Shown here in pieces: positions 1 through 8,407 of a stretch of DNA of 64,000 nt. The notes beneath the pieces were generated by a model. That model was not told the DNA's origin. It did no database searches and saw nothing but the letters and a program-made list of their open reading frames with translations. The first letter of the stretch is position 1; each line of letters starts with the position of its first letter. The translations under genes and the position numbers were made by a program. Origin of the DNA: Haloterrigena turkmenica DSM 5511 (lineage in GTDB: Archaea; Halobacteriota; Halobacteria; Halobacteriales; Natrialbaceae); the NCBI RefSeq assembly GCF_000025325.1, contig NC_013745.1:186001-250000 (forward strand). The letters run 5' to 3'.

Positions 1-2
1 AT

Positions 3-392
3 CTAGATGGGCCGTTCCATCTGCTCTCCTATACATACCATATGGACCAGAATCAAGATCATGACTTTCTCCTTCACGGGGAACCCTACGCCGTGCGACA
101 GCCAGAGATCGTTCCGGGGCAGTGGTACGAATTCGAGTATTATGTCTGTATGAATACAGTCGACGACAATGGCGTGGCAAATTCGGATGGCGTCATCCAG
201 TACTGGCTCGATGGCGATCTCATCTATGAGCGGAGCGATCTGAGGTTCACAGAAGACCACGAAACCAATATCATCGAAACAAATGGTCCTGTTGGGTACT
301 ACGGTGGGAGGTACGTGACTCCACAAAATCTCTACTCCTATTATGCCAATCACTCAATGGCCCTCAATGGGACGTTCGGAGACGGGTGCTGA
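3..392 (+). CDS. Polysaccharide lyase-like protein, C-terminal part (5' end outside window)
   Basis: The reading frame is open from the left edge (codons from base 3 give LDGPFHLLSYTYHMDQ), so the ATG at 42 is internal and the gene starts upstream. The visible 130 or so residues have the beta-jelly-roll pattern of alginate/glucuronan-type lyases: a W-Y-x-F-E strand, an N-x-x-x-x-N-G-V stretch, a YWLDGDLIYE strand, an RF..D.. segment and a closing GYYGGRYVTP loop. Such enzymes cleave uronic-acid polysaccharides and are usually exported. It is convergent with a polysaccharide deacetylase gene, which fits a role in polysaccharide turnover. The PL family number and substrate cannot be fixed from this fragment. 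Confidence 0.6.
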   Translation, partial: LDGPFHLLSYTYHMDQNQDHDFLLHGEPYAVRQPEIVPGQWYEFEYYVCMNTVDDNGVANSDGVIQYWLDGDLIYERSDLRFTEDHETNIIETNGPVGYYGGRYVTPQNLYSYYANHSMALNGTFGDGC

Positions 393-442
393 ATCTCACT
401 TCATCGATTCTTAATTTCTAGACCATTAGAAACCACACTGCT

Positions 443-690
443 TTAGGAACCAATGTATTCTTCGAGGGCGTCGACTTGCTGCTGTGGATCCTGCAGAAGA
501 ATCATGGATAGTTTCATTGTGCCCGCGCTCATCTTTTCAACCCCAAAATGTGGCGAAGATGCTAGCTTCGTCACCGTCTTTATCGATGCGAGTCATTTCA
601 ATGTTCACCTCGAACACATCACCGCCGTTACTGCCAGACTCAAACTTCTCTAATCGCTGCTCGATTGAGTCGTGTTCTCTTTATTCCTCA
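443..690 (-). pseudogene. Frameshifted small protein remnant
   Basis: On the minus strand two adjacent frames together read like one acidic haloarchaeal protein: an upstream piece (EHDSIEQRLEKFESG ... IEMTRIDKDGDEASIFAT) and a downstream piece (GVEKMSAGTMKLSMILLQDP ... ALEEYIGS, stop at 443-445). They are joined across a one-base shift at about 535-540. No start codon follows the in-frame TAA near 690, so the 5' end is also unclear. The family was not recognised. It lies just downstream of the deacetylase gene on the same strand. Confidence 0.4.
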
Positions 691-717
691 AGGCGAGCTT
701 GCCGTATCTGGTGTATA

Positions 718-1788
718 CTACTCACCTGCGTTTCGACTGATCGCCTCTTCAAACGTGATTGCTTCAATCCCAAGCTCATTGCACCACTCAAGTGTTTCCG
801 CGATGCGATCCTGTGTCACTTCCTCGCGGTGGGTGTGGGCACCAAGAACGCCATATACATTCTCTTCAGCGATCTGTGTGAGGTCAGCATAGACCTGATC
901 TCGATCGACGTGTTCGGCAAAGTACGCTCGGTTCGTGTCGAATGGATCAAACGGGATATCGTTCACTGGTGTACCGGAGTTCACATTCAACACGCCCTCG
1001 TAGTACTCACGGACGATATCGAGGTGCCGATCATCAATGACATTGTGCGGGGCTAAAAACGTCGTTGGGCCGAATTCTGCTAACGCCTTCTGCGAATCGG
1101 CGAGCTGCTTGTGGACGAACGGTTCCGTATACCGCTCGACTGTCTCTTCAGCTGTGAACGCGGTATTGATCGGCTCGTCAAGTTCTAAGTAGCGCCCAAT
1201 ATCGTCGTCATCCGACTCAACAACCGTCCGCTGTACAAGCTTCTCTCCATCAGTGACTTCAATTGGATCCCCCAGCAAGAACCCGTGCTGCCCTCGTCCT
1301 TCGGGATAGATACGGTTATCGCCCGGTGACACGTCCTCAACGAGGTCGAACGAGGTGAGCGCTACATGGGTGGCTGTGTGTGACGCAATTTCCCAGCCAG
1401 CATCAACGAGTCTCGTCACCTCGTCAACATTCATCCACCTCTCGTCGTTCCGTTCCATCCACTCGGAGACGATGCCGACTGTAGCTGGCGCGTCGTACGT
1501 CTCATGCGCTGGAAATGCTTGTTCTAGATCGTCGTTCGGTCCATCATCGTAGATAAATGTAACCGCTCCATTCTCGAACCACTCATCTTCAGCTGCATCT
1601 TTCGACGCGTCATCACTAGCATTGCTGACCTGATCAGAATCAGCCTTGTCGGGAGAAGATACGGAATCACTTCCAGTGTTGCCATTCTCAGTAGCGTCAG
1701 AACGAAAACATCCGGCTATACTGGCAATTCCGAGGGTCGCAGTCCGCCGCAGAACCGTTCTCCGTCCCACCGGTTTAGAGTCAACCAT
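718..1788 (-). CDS. Polysaccharide deacetylase (NodB/CE4 type), Tat lipoprotein
   Basis: The 356-residue product starts with a twin-arginine signal (GRRTVLRRTATLG) and a lipobox (SIAGC), so it is probably exported folded and lipid-anchored. A low-complexity acidic linker (about residues 30-70) leads to a NodB-like domain. It has the metal/catalytic motif TFIYDDGP, a SHTATH motif in place of the usual H(S/T)xxH zinc pair, and a C-terminal GAHTH histidine. The domain should remove N- or O-acetyl groups from cell-surface or external glycans. A long insertion between the two metal motifs is atypical for small CE4 enzymes. The ATG at 1788 gives the complete Tat signal. Confidence 0.8.
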   Translation of the reverse strand: MVDSKPVGRRTVLRRTATLGIASIAGCFRSDATENGNTGSDSVSSPDKADSDQVSNASDDASKDAAEDEWFENGAVTFIYDDGPNDDLEQAFPAHETYDAPATVGIVSEWMERNDERWMNVDEVTRLVDAGWEIASHTATHVALTSFDLVEDVSPGDNRIYPEGRGQHGFLLGDPIEVTDGEKLVQRTVVESDDDDIGRYLELDEPINTAFTAEETVERYTEPFVHKQLADSQKALAEFGPTTFLAPHNVIDDRHLDIVREYYEGVLNVNSGTPVNDIPFDPFDTNRAYFAEHVDRDQVYADLTQIAEENVYGVLGAHTHREEVTQDRIAETLEWCNELGIEAITFEEAISRNAGE

Positions 1789-1836
1789 ATGTCGATACCA
1801 GTTTACATATTCCTCTATGAACCTTATGTCTGATCA

Positions 1837-2307
1837 TCAAATACTAAATTCAGGGATAGCTATTAGTAGAAAAGGGTGATGAGAGCTTCTGGTGGTTCCG
1901 ATCTCATTACCACCCTTACTTGAGTGTCCATTCTCTGGCTGACACTCGTAGAGATAGCCAATCAGCTCACCAGAGTATCTATACAAAGACGGAGGTTCAG
2001 TCGTCCTCAAGCCAGGTCGGACGCCTTCGGCAACAGTCTCTTCGGGGTCACTAATTGTTTCCTGCTGCTCACTGACGGGCTCCTCAAGGTCACTGATCTG
2101 CTCCTGCTGTTGCTTAACGATGACCATCAGTTGAGGGGCGGGCATCCCGACCGCATCGAAGAATGAAACCGAATTCTCGTGGGTGACGAACTTGCTCAGC
2201 GCTGATTTCGCGACGAGTGCGACAAGAACGAGACGAAGACCGATGTGAACCCACTCCGAGATTGACTGCTGCAGTGACTGAATACGATCGACAGAGGCGT
2301 CTTCCAT
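1837..2307 (-). CDS. DoxX-like N-terminal fragment with unrelated tail
   Basis: The 156-residue frame opens with about 60 residues resembling the first helices of DoxX-type membrane proteins: a hydrophobic IGLRLVLVALVAKSALSKF segment, then FFDAVGMPAP. The rest of the usual four-helix family is missing. A Gln/Glu-rich stretch (QQQEQISDLEEPVSEQQE) and a tail without membrane segments follow. The protein is probably a truncated or rearranged gene rather than a working DoxX. It sits about 50 bp upstream of the deacetylase on the same strand. Confidence 0.35.
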   Translation of the reverse strand: MEDASVDRIQSLQQSISEWVHIGLRLVLVALVAKSALSKFVTHENSVSFFDAVGMPAPQLMVIVKQQQEQISDLEEPVSEQQETISDPEETVAEGVRPGLRTTEPPSLYRYSGELIGYLYECQPENGHSSKGGNEIGTTRSSHHPFLLIAIPEFSI

Positions 2308-2562
2308 ACTGAGAGGTGTCCAAGAACTCGGATAAGTGTAAGCGAAGCTGGTACTGATGTAGTACTGTTTTCTAAGGGATTCTTTGGAACCACAAAGGTG
2401 CTTTCGATGGCCCTCAATTTCGTCGTGTTATGGGCTGCAATGCCTGATCTGCTACAGCCCACCGGCTGATCGTGACCGCACTCACCACGCGGCGATTAGA
2501 GATATTTCAGAATGTTGATGTCCTACAGGCGGATATGAAAGAGATGTAATGATGGCCTGAGC

Positions 2563-2665
2563 GGCACTGTCTAGTGTTGCTTCAACGGTGAACAGATGAG
2601 CCGATATGGTTCCGGTACCGTGTTCTCTGTGCCATTTGAGGCTTGAAGCGACACTAGACAGTGCC
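2563..2665. mobile_element. 103-bp MITE-like element with IS6-type ends
   Basis: Two 23-bp terminal inverted repeats (2563-2585 and 2643-2665) differ at one position. Each begins GGCACTGTCTAGTGTTGC read inwards. The outer GGCACTGTCTAGT matches the ends of the two IS6-type remnants at about 10868 and 53117. The 57 bp between the repeats hold no gene. No clear 8-bp target duplication is present (GCCTGAGC on the left, ATGAATGC on the right). It interrupts a tnpB remnant and is probably an internal-deletion derivative moved by an IS6 transposase. Confidence 0.6.
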
Positions 2666-2879
2666 ATGAATGCAGATATGAACGGTGCGGTGAACATTCG
2701 AAGAAAGATAACTCAGAGTCACCTAACCGGGGATATGAATAATGGTCGGTTGGCACGGCCAGTAGCCTACCTGTTCAACCAACCCTCGGGGCGTTTTGCA
2801 CCGAGCGAACAGGCAGGTTGCAAACCATAATATCCCACTGCTTGGGATTCCCACGTCTTCAAGCGCGGGAGGAGGTCAA
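2666..2879 (+). pseudogene. tnpB: 3' end of an IS605/IS1341-type tnpB and element right end
   Basis: Bases 2666-2830 encode the C-terminus typical of haloarchaeal TnpB proteins: NADMNGAVNIRRK, then GRLARPVAYLFNQPSGRF and a Cys-Lys-Pro end. The following bases, to about 2879, hold the conserved right end of such elements (CCCACGTCTTCAAGCGCGGG). The catalytic RuvC-like domain and almost all of the 5' part are missing. It is a dead fragment, interrupted by the 103-bp MITE-like element just upstream. Confidence 0.65.
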
Positions 2880-3221
2880 TCAGGTAGAGAGAATTTGATC
2901 AAGCTGCTTGACAGGGTCTTAAAGATCCCATGCATAGGTCTGGCCAATGGCTATGCTATATGCTAGCGCACTTTTGATCGACCTGCTCTCGGACCGGTCC
3001 CATGGCCCCCGAAGGTAGGTCTACGATCCGTAATGGGCACCCGGAAGGGTAGGAGCAGACCCACAATACCCTTTCAAGAATCCACTATCGAGGGGATGGG
3101 GGTACCGATCGACTGACCAAGTTCACCAACGGAGTCTCTCGAAGCAGAAGGCCCAGGCCGAGATCATCACACGCGCAAAGTGGTTCTTGACTGGGATGCC
3201 AGCCGAGGAGGCGGAGTAACT
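2880..3221. other. Intergenic stretch without a supported gene
   Basis: I see no intact gene. A short plus-strand piece just before the DUF7563 gene (about 3120-3215, containing QKAQAEIITRAKWFLTG) reads like the end of a small plasmid-type protein, but it has no start codon and is too short to name. Confidence 0.3.
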
Positions 3222-3365
3222 ATGCCCGAATGTGAAGAGTGTGGAGGGTTCGTCACTCAAGACTTTATTCGAGTGTTCGGCATTGGCGGCGAGGTACACG
3301 GCTGTCCCCACTGCATGACCAATCGAGAATTGGGTGACGGTGAGGCAACCTCGAGGACCGAGTAA
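3222..3365 (+). CDS. Small zinc-finger protein, DUF7563-like
   Basis: The 47-residue product starts at the in-frame ATG at 3222 (MPECEECGGFVTQDF) rather than at the longer upstream start. Two CxxC pairs (CEEC near residue 4, CPHC near residue 29) form a treble-clef or zinc-ribbon site, and the YVRVF-like core (FIRVFGIGG) is that of the haloarchaeal DUF7563 family. Function is unknown; small proteins of this kind may bind nucleic acid or regulate transcription. It stands alone among mobile-element debris. Confidence 0.6.
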   Translation: MPECEECGGFVTQDFIRVFGIGGEVHGCPHCMTNRELGDGEATSRTE

Positions 3366-3569
3366 CCGCCGACTGAACTTGAGTCTTCGATTCCCATGGG
3401 TTCAGCCGGGTCGGAGGTCGACGGAAACGCACCGACGTGAACGGCCGCCTCGAGTGTTGTATCCGGTGGATTGGGCACGGTTCGAGACGAACCCTTGTTA
3501 TCTCACGAGTACGATGGGAATGAAGTCGACGGCGCCGCCGAAGCCGAATTGAAGAATCGCGCCTCTATC
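3366..3569. other. Intergenic stretch, nothing recognised
   Basis: About 200 bp of GC-rich sequence between the zinc-finger gene and the 3' end of the regulator on the other strand. Frames are short, and no hairpin or recognisable motif stands out. Confidence 0.3.
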
Positions 3570-4856
3570 CTACGAAATTGTCTGAGACAGCGCTTGCTGT
3601 TCAAGTGATGGGCCCATCTGTACCGCCCGGTTGTTCCCGGGAGGTCCTGTCACTGTGAGCGCAGCTGCTAATCGCAGCCACGATCCGACTCGGTGGTGAT
3701 CGAGTAATCGCTGGGGGTCTGGCGGCCAGAACAGCACGCTGCCGAGTGGGTCATCGGGATCACCATATCGCTCTGGCGGGAGGAGTGTCTCGAGAAATGC
3801 GGCGGCGGTGTCGAGGAGCGTCTGGGTCTCCTCGAGGCCTGTTGGAACAACGGGATCGCGGCGTTCGGAAGTAGTCTGGAACGAGAGTGCGAGGCGGTAT
3901 CCAGTCTCGTCAACCTGGATGAGATCGAATGCCTCGAGCCGGTTGTGATAGTTCCGGATGGTCCGTGCTGAGACGCCCGCTCGGTCGGCAAGGTCACACT
4001 GTGACAGGCGGTTTTCGGCTGTGAGACGCGTCTGAACGATTCGACCAACTGTCGGTGGAAGATCGGCGAGCAACTGCTCAGGGTCGAGCGTTCCCAATGC
4101 GTAGCGGAGTTCGTCTGGTCGGAGCTCTCGGCTCTCGTCTTCGGTGGCGAGTTGCTGGAGTGCTTGGACAGCAGCGTACGGCGAACTGACTAGTGCCTGT
4201 AGGAGCGAGATGCTGTCTCGAGTCGGTCGAAGGTTCTTGGTCTGCAGGATCCGCGTCGCAGCCATCACGTAGCCCGTTCGATCGACCGTCGAGAGGGAGA
4301 TGTAGACAGCGAATTCGGGAGCGTCATCAGCGACCGCTGCTGGCGTCTCGAGCGATTGCTCAAGCTTGGGGCGGAGTCGGTGGATATCTTCTCCGCGAAC
4401 GACCAAAGAGCCAATAGCGTTCCCAGTGGATCGTCGGCATCGACGGTCGGTGAGAGTGCCGTTTGTCGCTTCTCCTCTCGAGACTCGAAGAGCTGCCGAT
4501 AGCAGGCGAACACACCGTACTTCGACTGAATTGCCGTCGAAATACTGATCGATGTCGCGAGTTCGTTCAGCGCGTCGGTCTGCACGGATCCTTGCTTGGA
4601 CTGTTCTGAGATGTGTAGATAGAGTGGAGGGAGTGATATCGAGTTCTTCGGCAATCTCTTTAGTGGTGGTGCCCTCTTGATCAAAATAGCCCATTTCTGT
4701 TGCTATTTGAGCGACTTCGTACTGACGGTCGGTGAGCGGGATACTTACATCTATTTCTGAAGTCTCGTTCTGGATACTGCTACTGTATAATTTGTGGATC
4801 TGGCATTTTACATTTTCTCTGCGACAATACGTCTGGAATTCCGAAGGCCGCTCCAT
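3570..4856 (-). CDS. Chimeric transcription regulator: HTH-10 (Bat-type) domain plus second winged-helix region
   Basis: The preferred start is the ATG at 4856 (MERPSEFQTYC). The longer frame to 4982 adds sequence unlike the family. The N-terminus resembles the end of a Bat-type regulator, with the HTH-10 motif LTDRQYEVAQIATEMGYFD ... ITPSTLSTHLR. The C-terminal half carries another helix-turn-helix (CDLADRAGVSARTIRNYHNRLEAF). HTH-10 is normally C-terminal, so this looks like a fusion. Between about 4680 and 4400 an alternative frame (YGVFACYRQLFESREEKRQ) reads more naturally than the main one, suggesting a pair of compensating shifts or a recombination joint. Ligand and targets are unknown. 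Confidence 0.5.
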   Translation of the reverse strand: MERPSEFQTYCRRENVKCQIHKLYSSSIQNETSEIDVSIPLTDRQYEVAQIATEMGYFDQEGTTTKEIAEELDITPSTLSTHLRTVQARIRADRRAERTRDIDQYFDGNSVEVRCVRLLSAALRVSRGEATNGTLTDRRCRRSTGNAIGSLVVRGEDIHRLRPKLEQSLETPAAVADDAPEFAVYISLSTVDRTGYVMAATRILQTKNLRPTRDSISLLQALVSSPYAAVQALQQLATEDESRELRPDELRYALGTLDPEQLLADLPPTVGRIVQTRLTAENRLSQCDLADRAGVSARTIRNYHNRLEAFDLIQVDETGYRLALSFQTTSERRDPVVPTGLEETQTLLDTAAAFLETLLPPERYGDPDDPLGSVLFWPPDPQRLLDHHRVGSWLRLAAALTVTGPPGNNRAVQMGPSLEQQALSQTIS

Positions 4857-5052
4857 AGGACGAAAGTGTACATTCCGCACGAGGCGAATGTTCATAGATT
4901 GATAGGTTCGGGAGGTGTTCCCGTCCGTCAAGAGGAGTTCGAGAAACAGGTCAAGGGAGAAGACGGCGAAATCCTGTTTCAAGACCGCTCACTGGAGGAC
5001 TGGCGAGACATGGACTCGTTCGAGTTCGGTAACGACTGACCGCTAAGAGATT

Positions 5053-5328
5053 TCAGACGTTGACGTACTGGGACTCCCACTCACGCCGTTCCTCGATTTC
5101 TTCCAGCCCCTTATCAGCGATTGCGTAGTAGTTTGTCCGCCGATCGAGCTGCCCTTTCTCCACTAAATCATTATTAACTAACGTGTCGAGATTCGGATAA
5201 AGACGTCCATGATTGATCTCGCCGCTGTAGTACTGTTCTACCCCTTCTTTGACTTCTTGGCCTGATGGTTGGTCGGCCCCCGCGATCACGTACAGCAGAT
5301 CACGTTGGAACCCGGTCAGATCGTCCAT
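5053..5328 (-). CDS. PadR-family transcription regulator
   Basis: The 91-residue protein has the compact winged-helix fold of PadR regulators: MDDLTGFQRDLLYVIAG, a recognition-helix region ending in INHGRLYPNLDTLVNNDLV, and a wing RRTNYYAIADKG. The NHGRLYP sequence is the haloarchaeal form of the PadR hallmark GxxYxxL. It probably binds its own promoter and nearby genes as a dimer. The upstream region (5329-5400) is AT-rich, with TATA-like TATATCCTATATA. It is divergent from the hypothetical gene at 5518. Confidence 0.85.
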   Translation of the reverse strand: MDDLTGFQRDLLYVIAGADQPSGQEVKEGVEQYYSGEINHGRLYPNLDTLVNNDLVEKGQLDRRTNYYAIADKGLEEIEERREWESQYVNV

Positions 5329-5517
5329 ATACCCCAGATCTCAACGGGGTGATTATTCGTTATATCCTATATACACCTGTTTTATGGAGTATTTAGTCGG
5401 ATTTCGAGATTTTCAAAACTGTAGTTCACTACTGTCTCCAGTATTTTTTGACTTAGTAGAATTTCCTGGAAGCGTGCTTTTTGCGACAAGAAAGCTTATA
5501 TCAAACTATTCGAGGGT

Positions 5518-5838
5518 ATGGCACGCGGCAATCCGGTACACAACGAATCTGAAGACGAACAACTCCCACATCGAATTACTGTTGTCGGCCGCGGCATACC
5601 CTCGAGTTTCGAACTCACCGTTGCTGGCGATATCGAAATGATTGCTGGAAACCCTGTCGAAGAGGCAACGATCGTATCAGAGAGCACTGCTGAAGGAGCT
5701 ATTGAGGTTGGTGTTCAACAATTCCGGTTCTCCGAACGGCTGGCAAACATCCACACCGTCGATTGGAACGGTGAGGAAGGAGCGGAGACCGAAAGTACGC
5801 CGACGGTACACGTCAATTACGGCATATCTAAACGGTAA
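5518..5838 (+). CDS. Haloarchaeal hypothetical protein
   Basis: The 106-residue acidic protein has a beta-rich pattern: RITVVGRGIPSSFELTVAGD, an EGAIEVGVQQFRFS segment and a VHVNYG end. No signal peptide, membrane segment or metal motif is visible, and I do not recognise a function. The leader is short: a TATA-like CTTATATC lies about 25 bases before the ATG, consistent with a leaderless or nearly leaderless transcript. It lies among regulators and may belong to their regulon. Confidence 0.6.
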   Translation: MARGNPVHNESEDEQLPHRITVVGRGIPSSFELTVAGDIEMIAGNPVEEATIVSESTAEGAIEVGVQQFRFSERLANIHTVDWNGEEGAETESTPTVHVNYGISKR

Positions 5839-5943
5839 ATTAGTTTCCCGCTCTGTTCTGGCTTTTTTCTTACACTTCTTTTCCTGCACCCGGTTGTACG
5901 AATCGGTGGTGTTATAACAGGTTGAGTATTAAACGGGTGTTAT

Positions 5944-6288
5944 ATGGTGGAGAATGTCACCCGCGCCAGTGAAGAACAAGAGCTTTCCAATAATATCCTA
6001 TTTGATATTCTATCAAACGAACGGCGTCGATTCACTCTATACTGCCTCGAGAAATATCAGACCCCGCTAGCGCTCGCTGATCTAGCTGACGAAGTAGCGC
6101 TGCTAGAGTCTAACGCCGAGACACTTCTCGATATTCCAGCAGACGATGTCAAAGAAACGTACTTAGATCTCTACCACTGCCAGGTTCCGAAGCTGGAAGA
6201 GGTAGATTTTCTCACTTATTCTCAAGAAAGGGATACGGTGTCTCTCAAGTCCGATCTCTCCGATCTAAACCTTGAGAATTTCTTGTAG
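5944..6288 (+). CDS. DUF7344-type winged-helix protein
   Basis: The 114-residue protein opens with the DUF7344 signature: NILFDILSNERRRFTLYCL, then PLALADLADEVA and a C-terminal YHCQVPKLEEVDFLTYS wing. This haloarchaeal family has an ArsR-like winged-helix fold and is presumed to control transcription. Its targets are unknown. It ends 3 bp from the convergent TRAM-domain gene. A second, more diverged family member lies at 7888-8244. Confidence 0.75.
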   Translation: MVENVTRASEEQELSNNILFDILSNERRRFTLYCLEKYQTPLALADLADEVALLESNAETLLDIPADDVKETYLDLYHCQVPKLEEVDFLTYSQERDTVSLKSDLSDLNLENFL

Positions 6289-6290
6289 AA

Positions 6291-6695
6291 CTACTCGTAG
6301 TAGTCATGGCGTTCCATAACTTCGCCGAAGGCCACGTTCTCACGGACGTTACCGATTTCAACCTCCACACGCTCACCGGGCTCGGCATCCGGAACGATGA
6401 CGACATAGCCCCGTTCAACACGGGCGATTCCATCCCCTTGCTCTCCCACATCCTCGATATCAACAATACGCTGCTCACCCTCCTCAACAGGTGGCCCCAG
6501 TTCATCCCGGTCCCGGCTCTCGGATTGCCCTTCTGACTCCACAGCCTCAGTCTGGATCACCGCTGCACGATACATTTCACCGGGTTGAATCTGCCCCTTC
6601 GCTACCTCACGACGCGGTACTTCGATGATGTAGTTCTCGTCTTTTTCTTCCAGTTCGGCGTTGAATAGGCAAAGCAGGTTATCTGGCACTTCCAT
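6291..6695 (-). CDS. TRAM-domain RNA-binding protein
   Basis: The start was set at the ATG at 6695 (MEVPDNLLCLFNAELEE), which gives 134 residues and matches the usual N-terminus of the family; the ATG at 6728 adds 11 unlikely residues. The C-terminal half is a TRAM/OB-fold domain: VDIEDVGEQGDGIARVERGYVVIVPDA, GERVEV, then ENVAFGEVMER. Stand-alone TRAM proteins in archaea bind RNA and have been proposed to act like cold-shock chaperones. An acidic linker (about residues 65-80) separates the N-terminal part from the domain. Confidence 0.85.
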   Translation of the reverse strand: MEVPDNLLCLFNAELEEKDENYIIEVPRREVAKGQIQPGEMYRAAVIQTEAVESEGQSESRDRDELGPPVEEGEQRIVDIEDVGEQGDGIARVERGYVVIVPDAEPGERVEVEIGNVRENVAFGEVMERHDYYE

Positions 6696-6822
6696 GAGAA
6701 AATCCTCTTTCCTATAGCTGCTATTCATGAGGACCTTGGTTCTATCGGTGGTGACTCGGACTCACAGACCGCTGGTCGGCGCGGTCGGGACGCTGACGAT
6801 CTCGAGGCTGCGGGCTGACTGG

Positions 6823-7641
6823 CTACCTCACCGGGTTCGCCATGGGGAGCAGACCCGAGGAGATTATCCGGCGAAGGAGGATGACGATACCGTTCTCCAG
6901 ACCGTCGGCAAAGACCGCCTGCTCGTGCGATTCGTCGGGGTCGGCGTCCGGGTAGAAGGAACTGACCAGCAACGTCGTACGGTCAACCAACAGCAGGCGA
7001 CTGATGGCAACCTCGTCGTCGCTTGCAGGCCCCAGAAGCCAGTCCAGTTCGGTTTCGAACACCTTCACGGATGGCATCTCGGAATCGAGCTTGGCGATGA
7101 TCGCGTCCGTTTCGCCACCGATGATCACGTCGACGCCGCGGTCAACCGCGTCGTGGAGTCGCTCGTACAACGCCTCCGTCAGAAGTTCCTCCTCGACGAC
7201 CAGCAGGACGATCTCCGATTCGGCGTCCGCCAGCAGATTGTGTGTCCGGGCCTCGATGCCATCGTGACCGGATAGCGTCCATACCTCCTGCATTCGGTCG
7301 CTGTCGTCGACCTCCGGTTGGTGATCGAGCGCTTCGAGGTGTGACTGAAGGGTGTCGATCCGCGCGTCGTACTGCTGACGCAAGATCGCGGTTGCCTCCT
7401 CGATGCTGACCGCGCGAAACTGCTGGGGGTTCGTGTGCTGTACTTCGACCAGCCCCTTTGACTCCAGCACTCGGACGGCGTCGTACACCCGGGTCCGAGG
7501 AACCTCCGAGATCTCGCTGACTTCCTTGGCGGTCCCCGTCGAGAGTTGGGTCAATGCCAGGAAACTCCGCGCCTCGTACTCCTTCAGCCCGAGGTCCTGC
7601 AACAGACTCACCGTCTCCACTTTACGTTCCTCAGCTGTCAT
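6823..7641 (-). CDS. TrmB-family transcription regulator
   Basis: The 272-residue protein has an N-terminal TrmB winged helix (about residues 10-75: LLQDLGLKEYEARSFLALTQ, then VPRTRVYDAVRVLESKGLVE). A C-terminal phospholipase-D-like sensor domain follows (DAESEIVLLVVEEELLTEAL ... LLVDRTTLLVSSF). TrmB proteins regulate sugar or central metabolism genes in archaea. The start ATG overlaps the stop of the upstream zinc-ribbon gene (TAATG), so the two are translationally coupled. It is the last gene of a three-gene minus-strand operon beginning at 8244. Confidence 0.88.
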   Translation of the reverse strand: MTAEERKVETVSLLQDLGLKEYEARSFLALTQLSTGTAKEVSEISEVPRTRVYDAVRVLESKGLVEVQHTNPQQFRAVSIEEATAILRQQYDARIDTLQSHLEALDHQPEVDDSDRMQEVWTLSGHDGIEARTHNLLADAESEIVLLVVEEELLTEALYERLHDAVDRGVDVIIGGETDAIIAKLDSEMPSVKVFETELDWLLGPASDDEVAISRLLLVDRTTLLVSSFYPDADPDESHEQAVFADGLENGIVILLRRIISSGLLPMANPVR

Positions 7642-7883
7642 TAGGTGGTCCTGTCATGTCCGACTGGTTGAGAGGGTAATTCACGCTCGGTCGGAATTTG
7701 GGTGACTGACTCTCTACACTTCGAGCAGGCGTCCATCTCCTCGCTAATGTATATTATCTTACAGGCAGGGCACGAATACAAGACCGTGGTGGCTTCATTC
7801 TCGGAGTCGTGACGAGAGGCCGATGGCTCGGCCTGTGTGCGCCCACCGAGCCGAGAGAGCCACGTGCGGAGACGCTGGCTCAT
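7641..7883 (-). CDS. Small zinc-ribbon protein in regulator operon
   Basis: The 80-residue protein has a basic N-terminus (RLRTWLSRLGGRT), a C-terminal zinc ribbon (YSCPACKIIYISEE ... CSKCRESV; two CxxC pairs) and a polar tail. It starts 4 bp after the upstream DUF7344 gene and its stop overlaps the TrmB start. Function is unknown. The tight coupling suggests that it partners or modulates one of the adjacent regulators. Confidence 0.65.
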   Translation of the reverse strand: MSQRLRTWLSRLGGRTQAEPSASRHDSENEATTVLYSCPACKIIYISEEMDACSKCRESVTQIPTERELPSQPVGHDRTT

Positions 7884-7887
7884 TGGG

Positions 7888-8244
7888 TTATGGCCACCCC
7901 GCGGGCAGTTCGTCTTCGTGGTCGGCCATCAACCGAAGTAACGGAACGATCTCGTCGAAGTTCGGCCCTCGCCGAATCGTATGGGTGTCCTTGTCCCACT
8001 CGATATAGCTCGCCTCGGCAAGTTTGGGTAGGTGCATATGATACAGGGCCGTGCGCATCTCGGTGAGGGTGGCGTCGTCGACGGCGTCCGGGTCGCTGTC
8101 GGTGTGCCAGACGGCAACCCGAGTGGCGAGACGGTCGAAGGAGACTGGAGTTTCCTGCTCGTCGAGGTAGTGCAGGACGTACCGACGAACGGGATCTGCC
8201 AATGTGCTGAAAGTATTGGTTACCGCCTCGGTTGATTTAGCCAT
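7888..8244 (-). CDS. DUF7344-type winged-helix protein
   Basis: The start was placed at the ATG at 8244 (MAKSTEAVTNTFSTLADPVR), giving 118 residues; the frame upstream is unlike the family. The N-terminal helix FSTLADPVRRYVLHYLDEQ, the PVSFDRLATRVA segment and the LYHMHLPKLAEASYIEWD wing are typical of DUF7344. It heads the operon with the zinc-ribbon and TrmB genes. The 160-bp gap to the Lrp gene holds the probable promoter. Confidence 0.75.
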   Translation of the reverse strand: MAKSTEAVTNTFSTLADPVRRYVLHYLDEQETPVSFDRLATRVAVWHTDSDPDAVDDATLTEMRTALYHMHLPKLAEASYIEWDKDTHTIRRGPNFDEIVPLLRLMADHEDELPAGWP

Positions 8245-8407
8245 ACCGTGACAACAACCTCCTAAACGAATAAGCCCTTTCACCCAGATAATTGTTACAC
8301 TTGGAAAATTCAACCTAAAGCGGTTATATGTGGATATATTGAAATCGGGATGTGGACTGAGAGTCTATAGGCGCAGATAGATTTGAAATTTTCAAGCGAT
8401 TCATCGG

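Noticed and set aside
4920-5039. Plus-strand frame ending QEEFEKQVKGEDGEILFQDR opposite the HTH-10 gene start
   Set aside because: Acidic and coding-like, but too short, overlapping and without a start or recognisable family.
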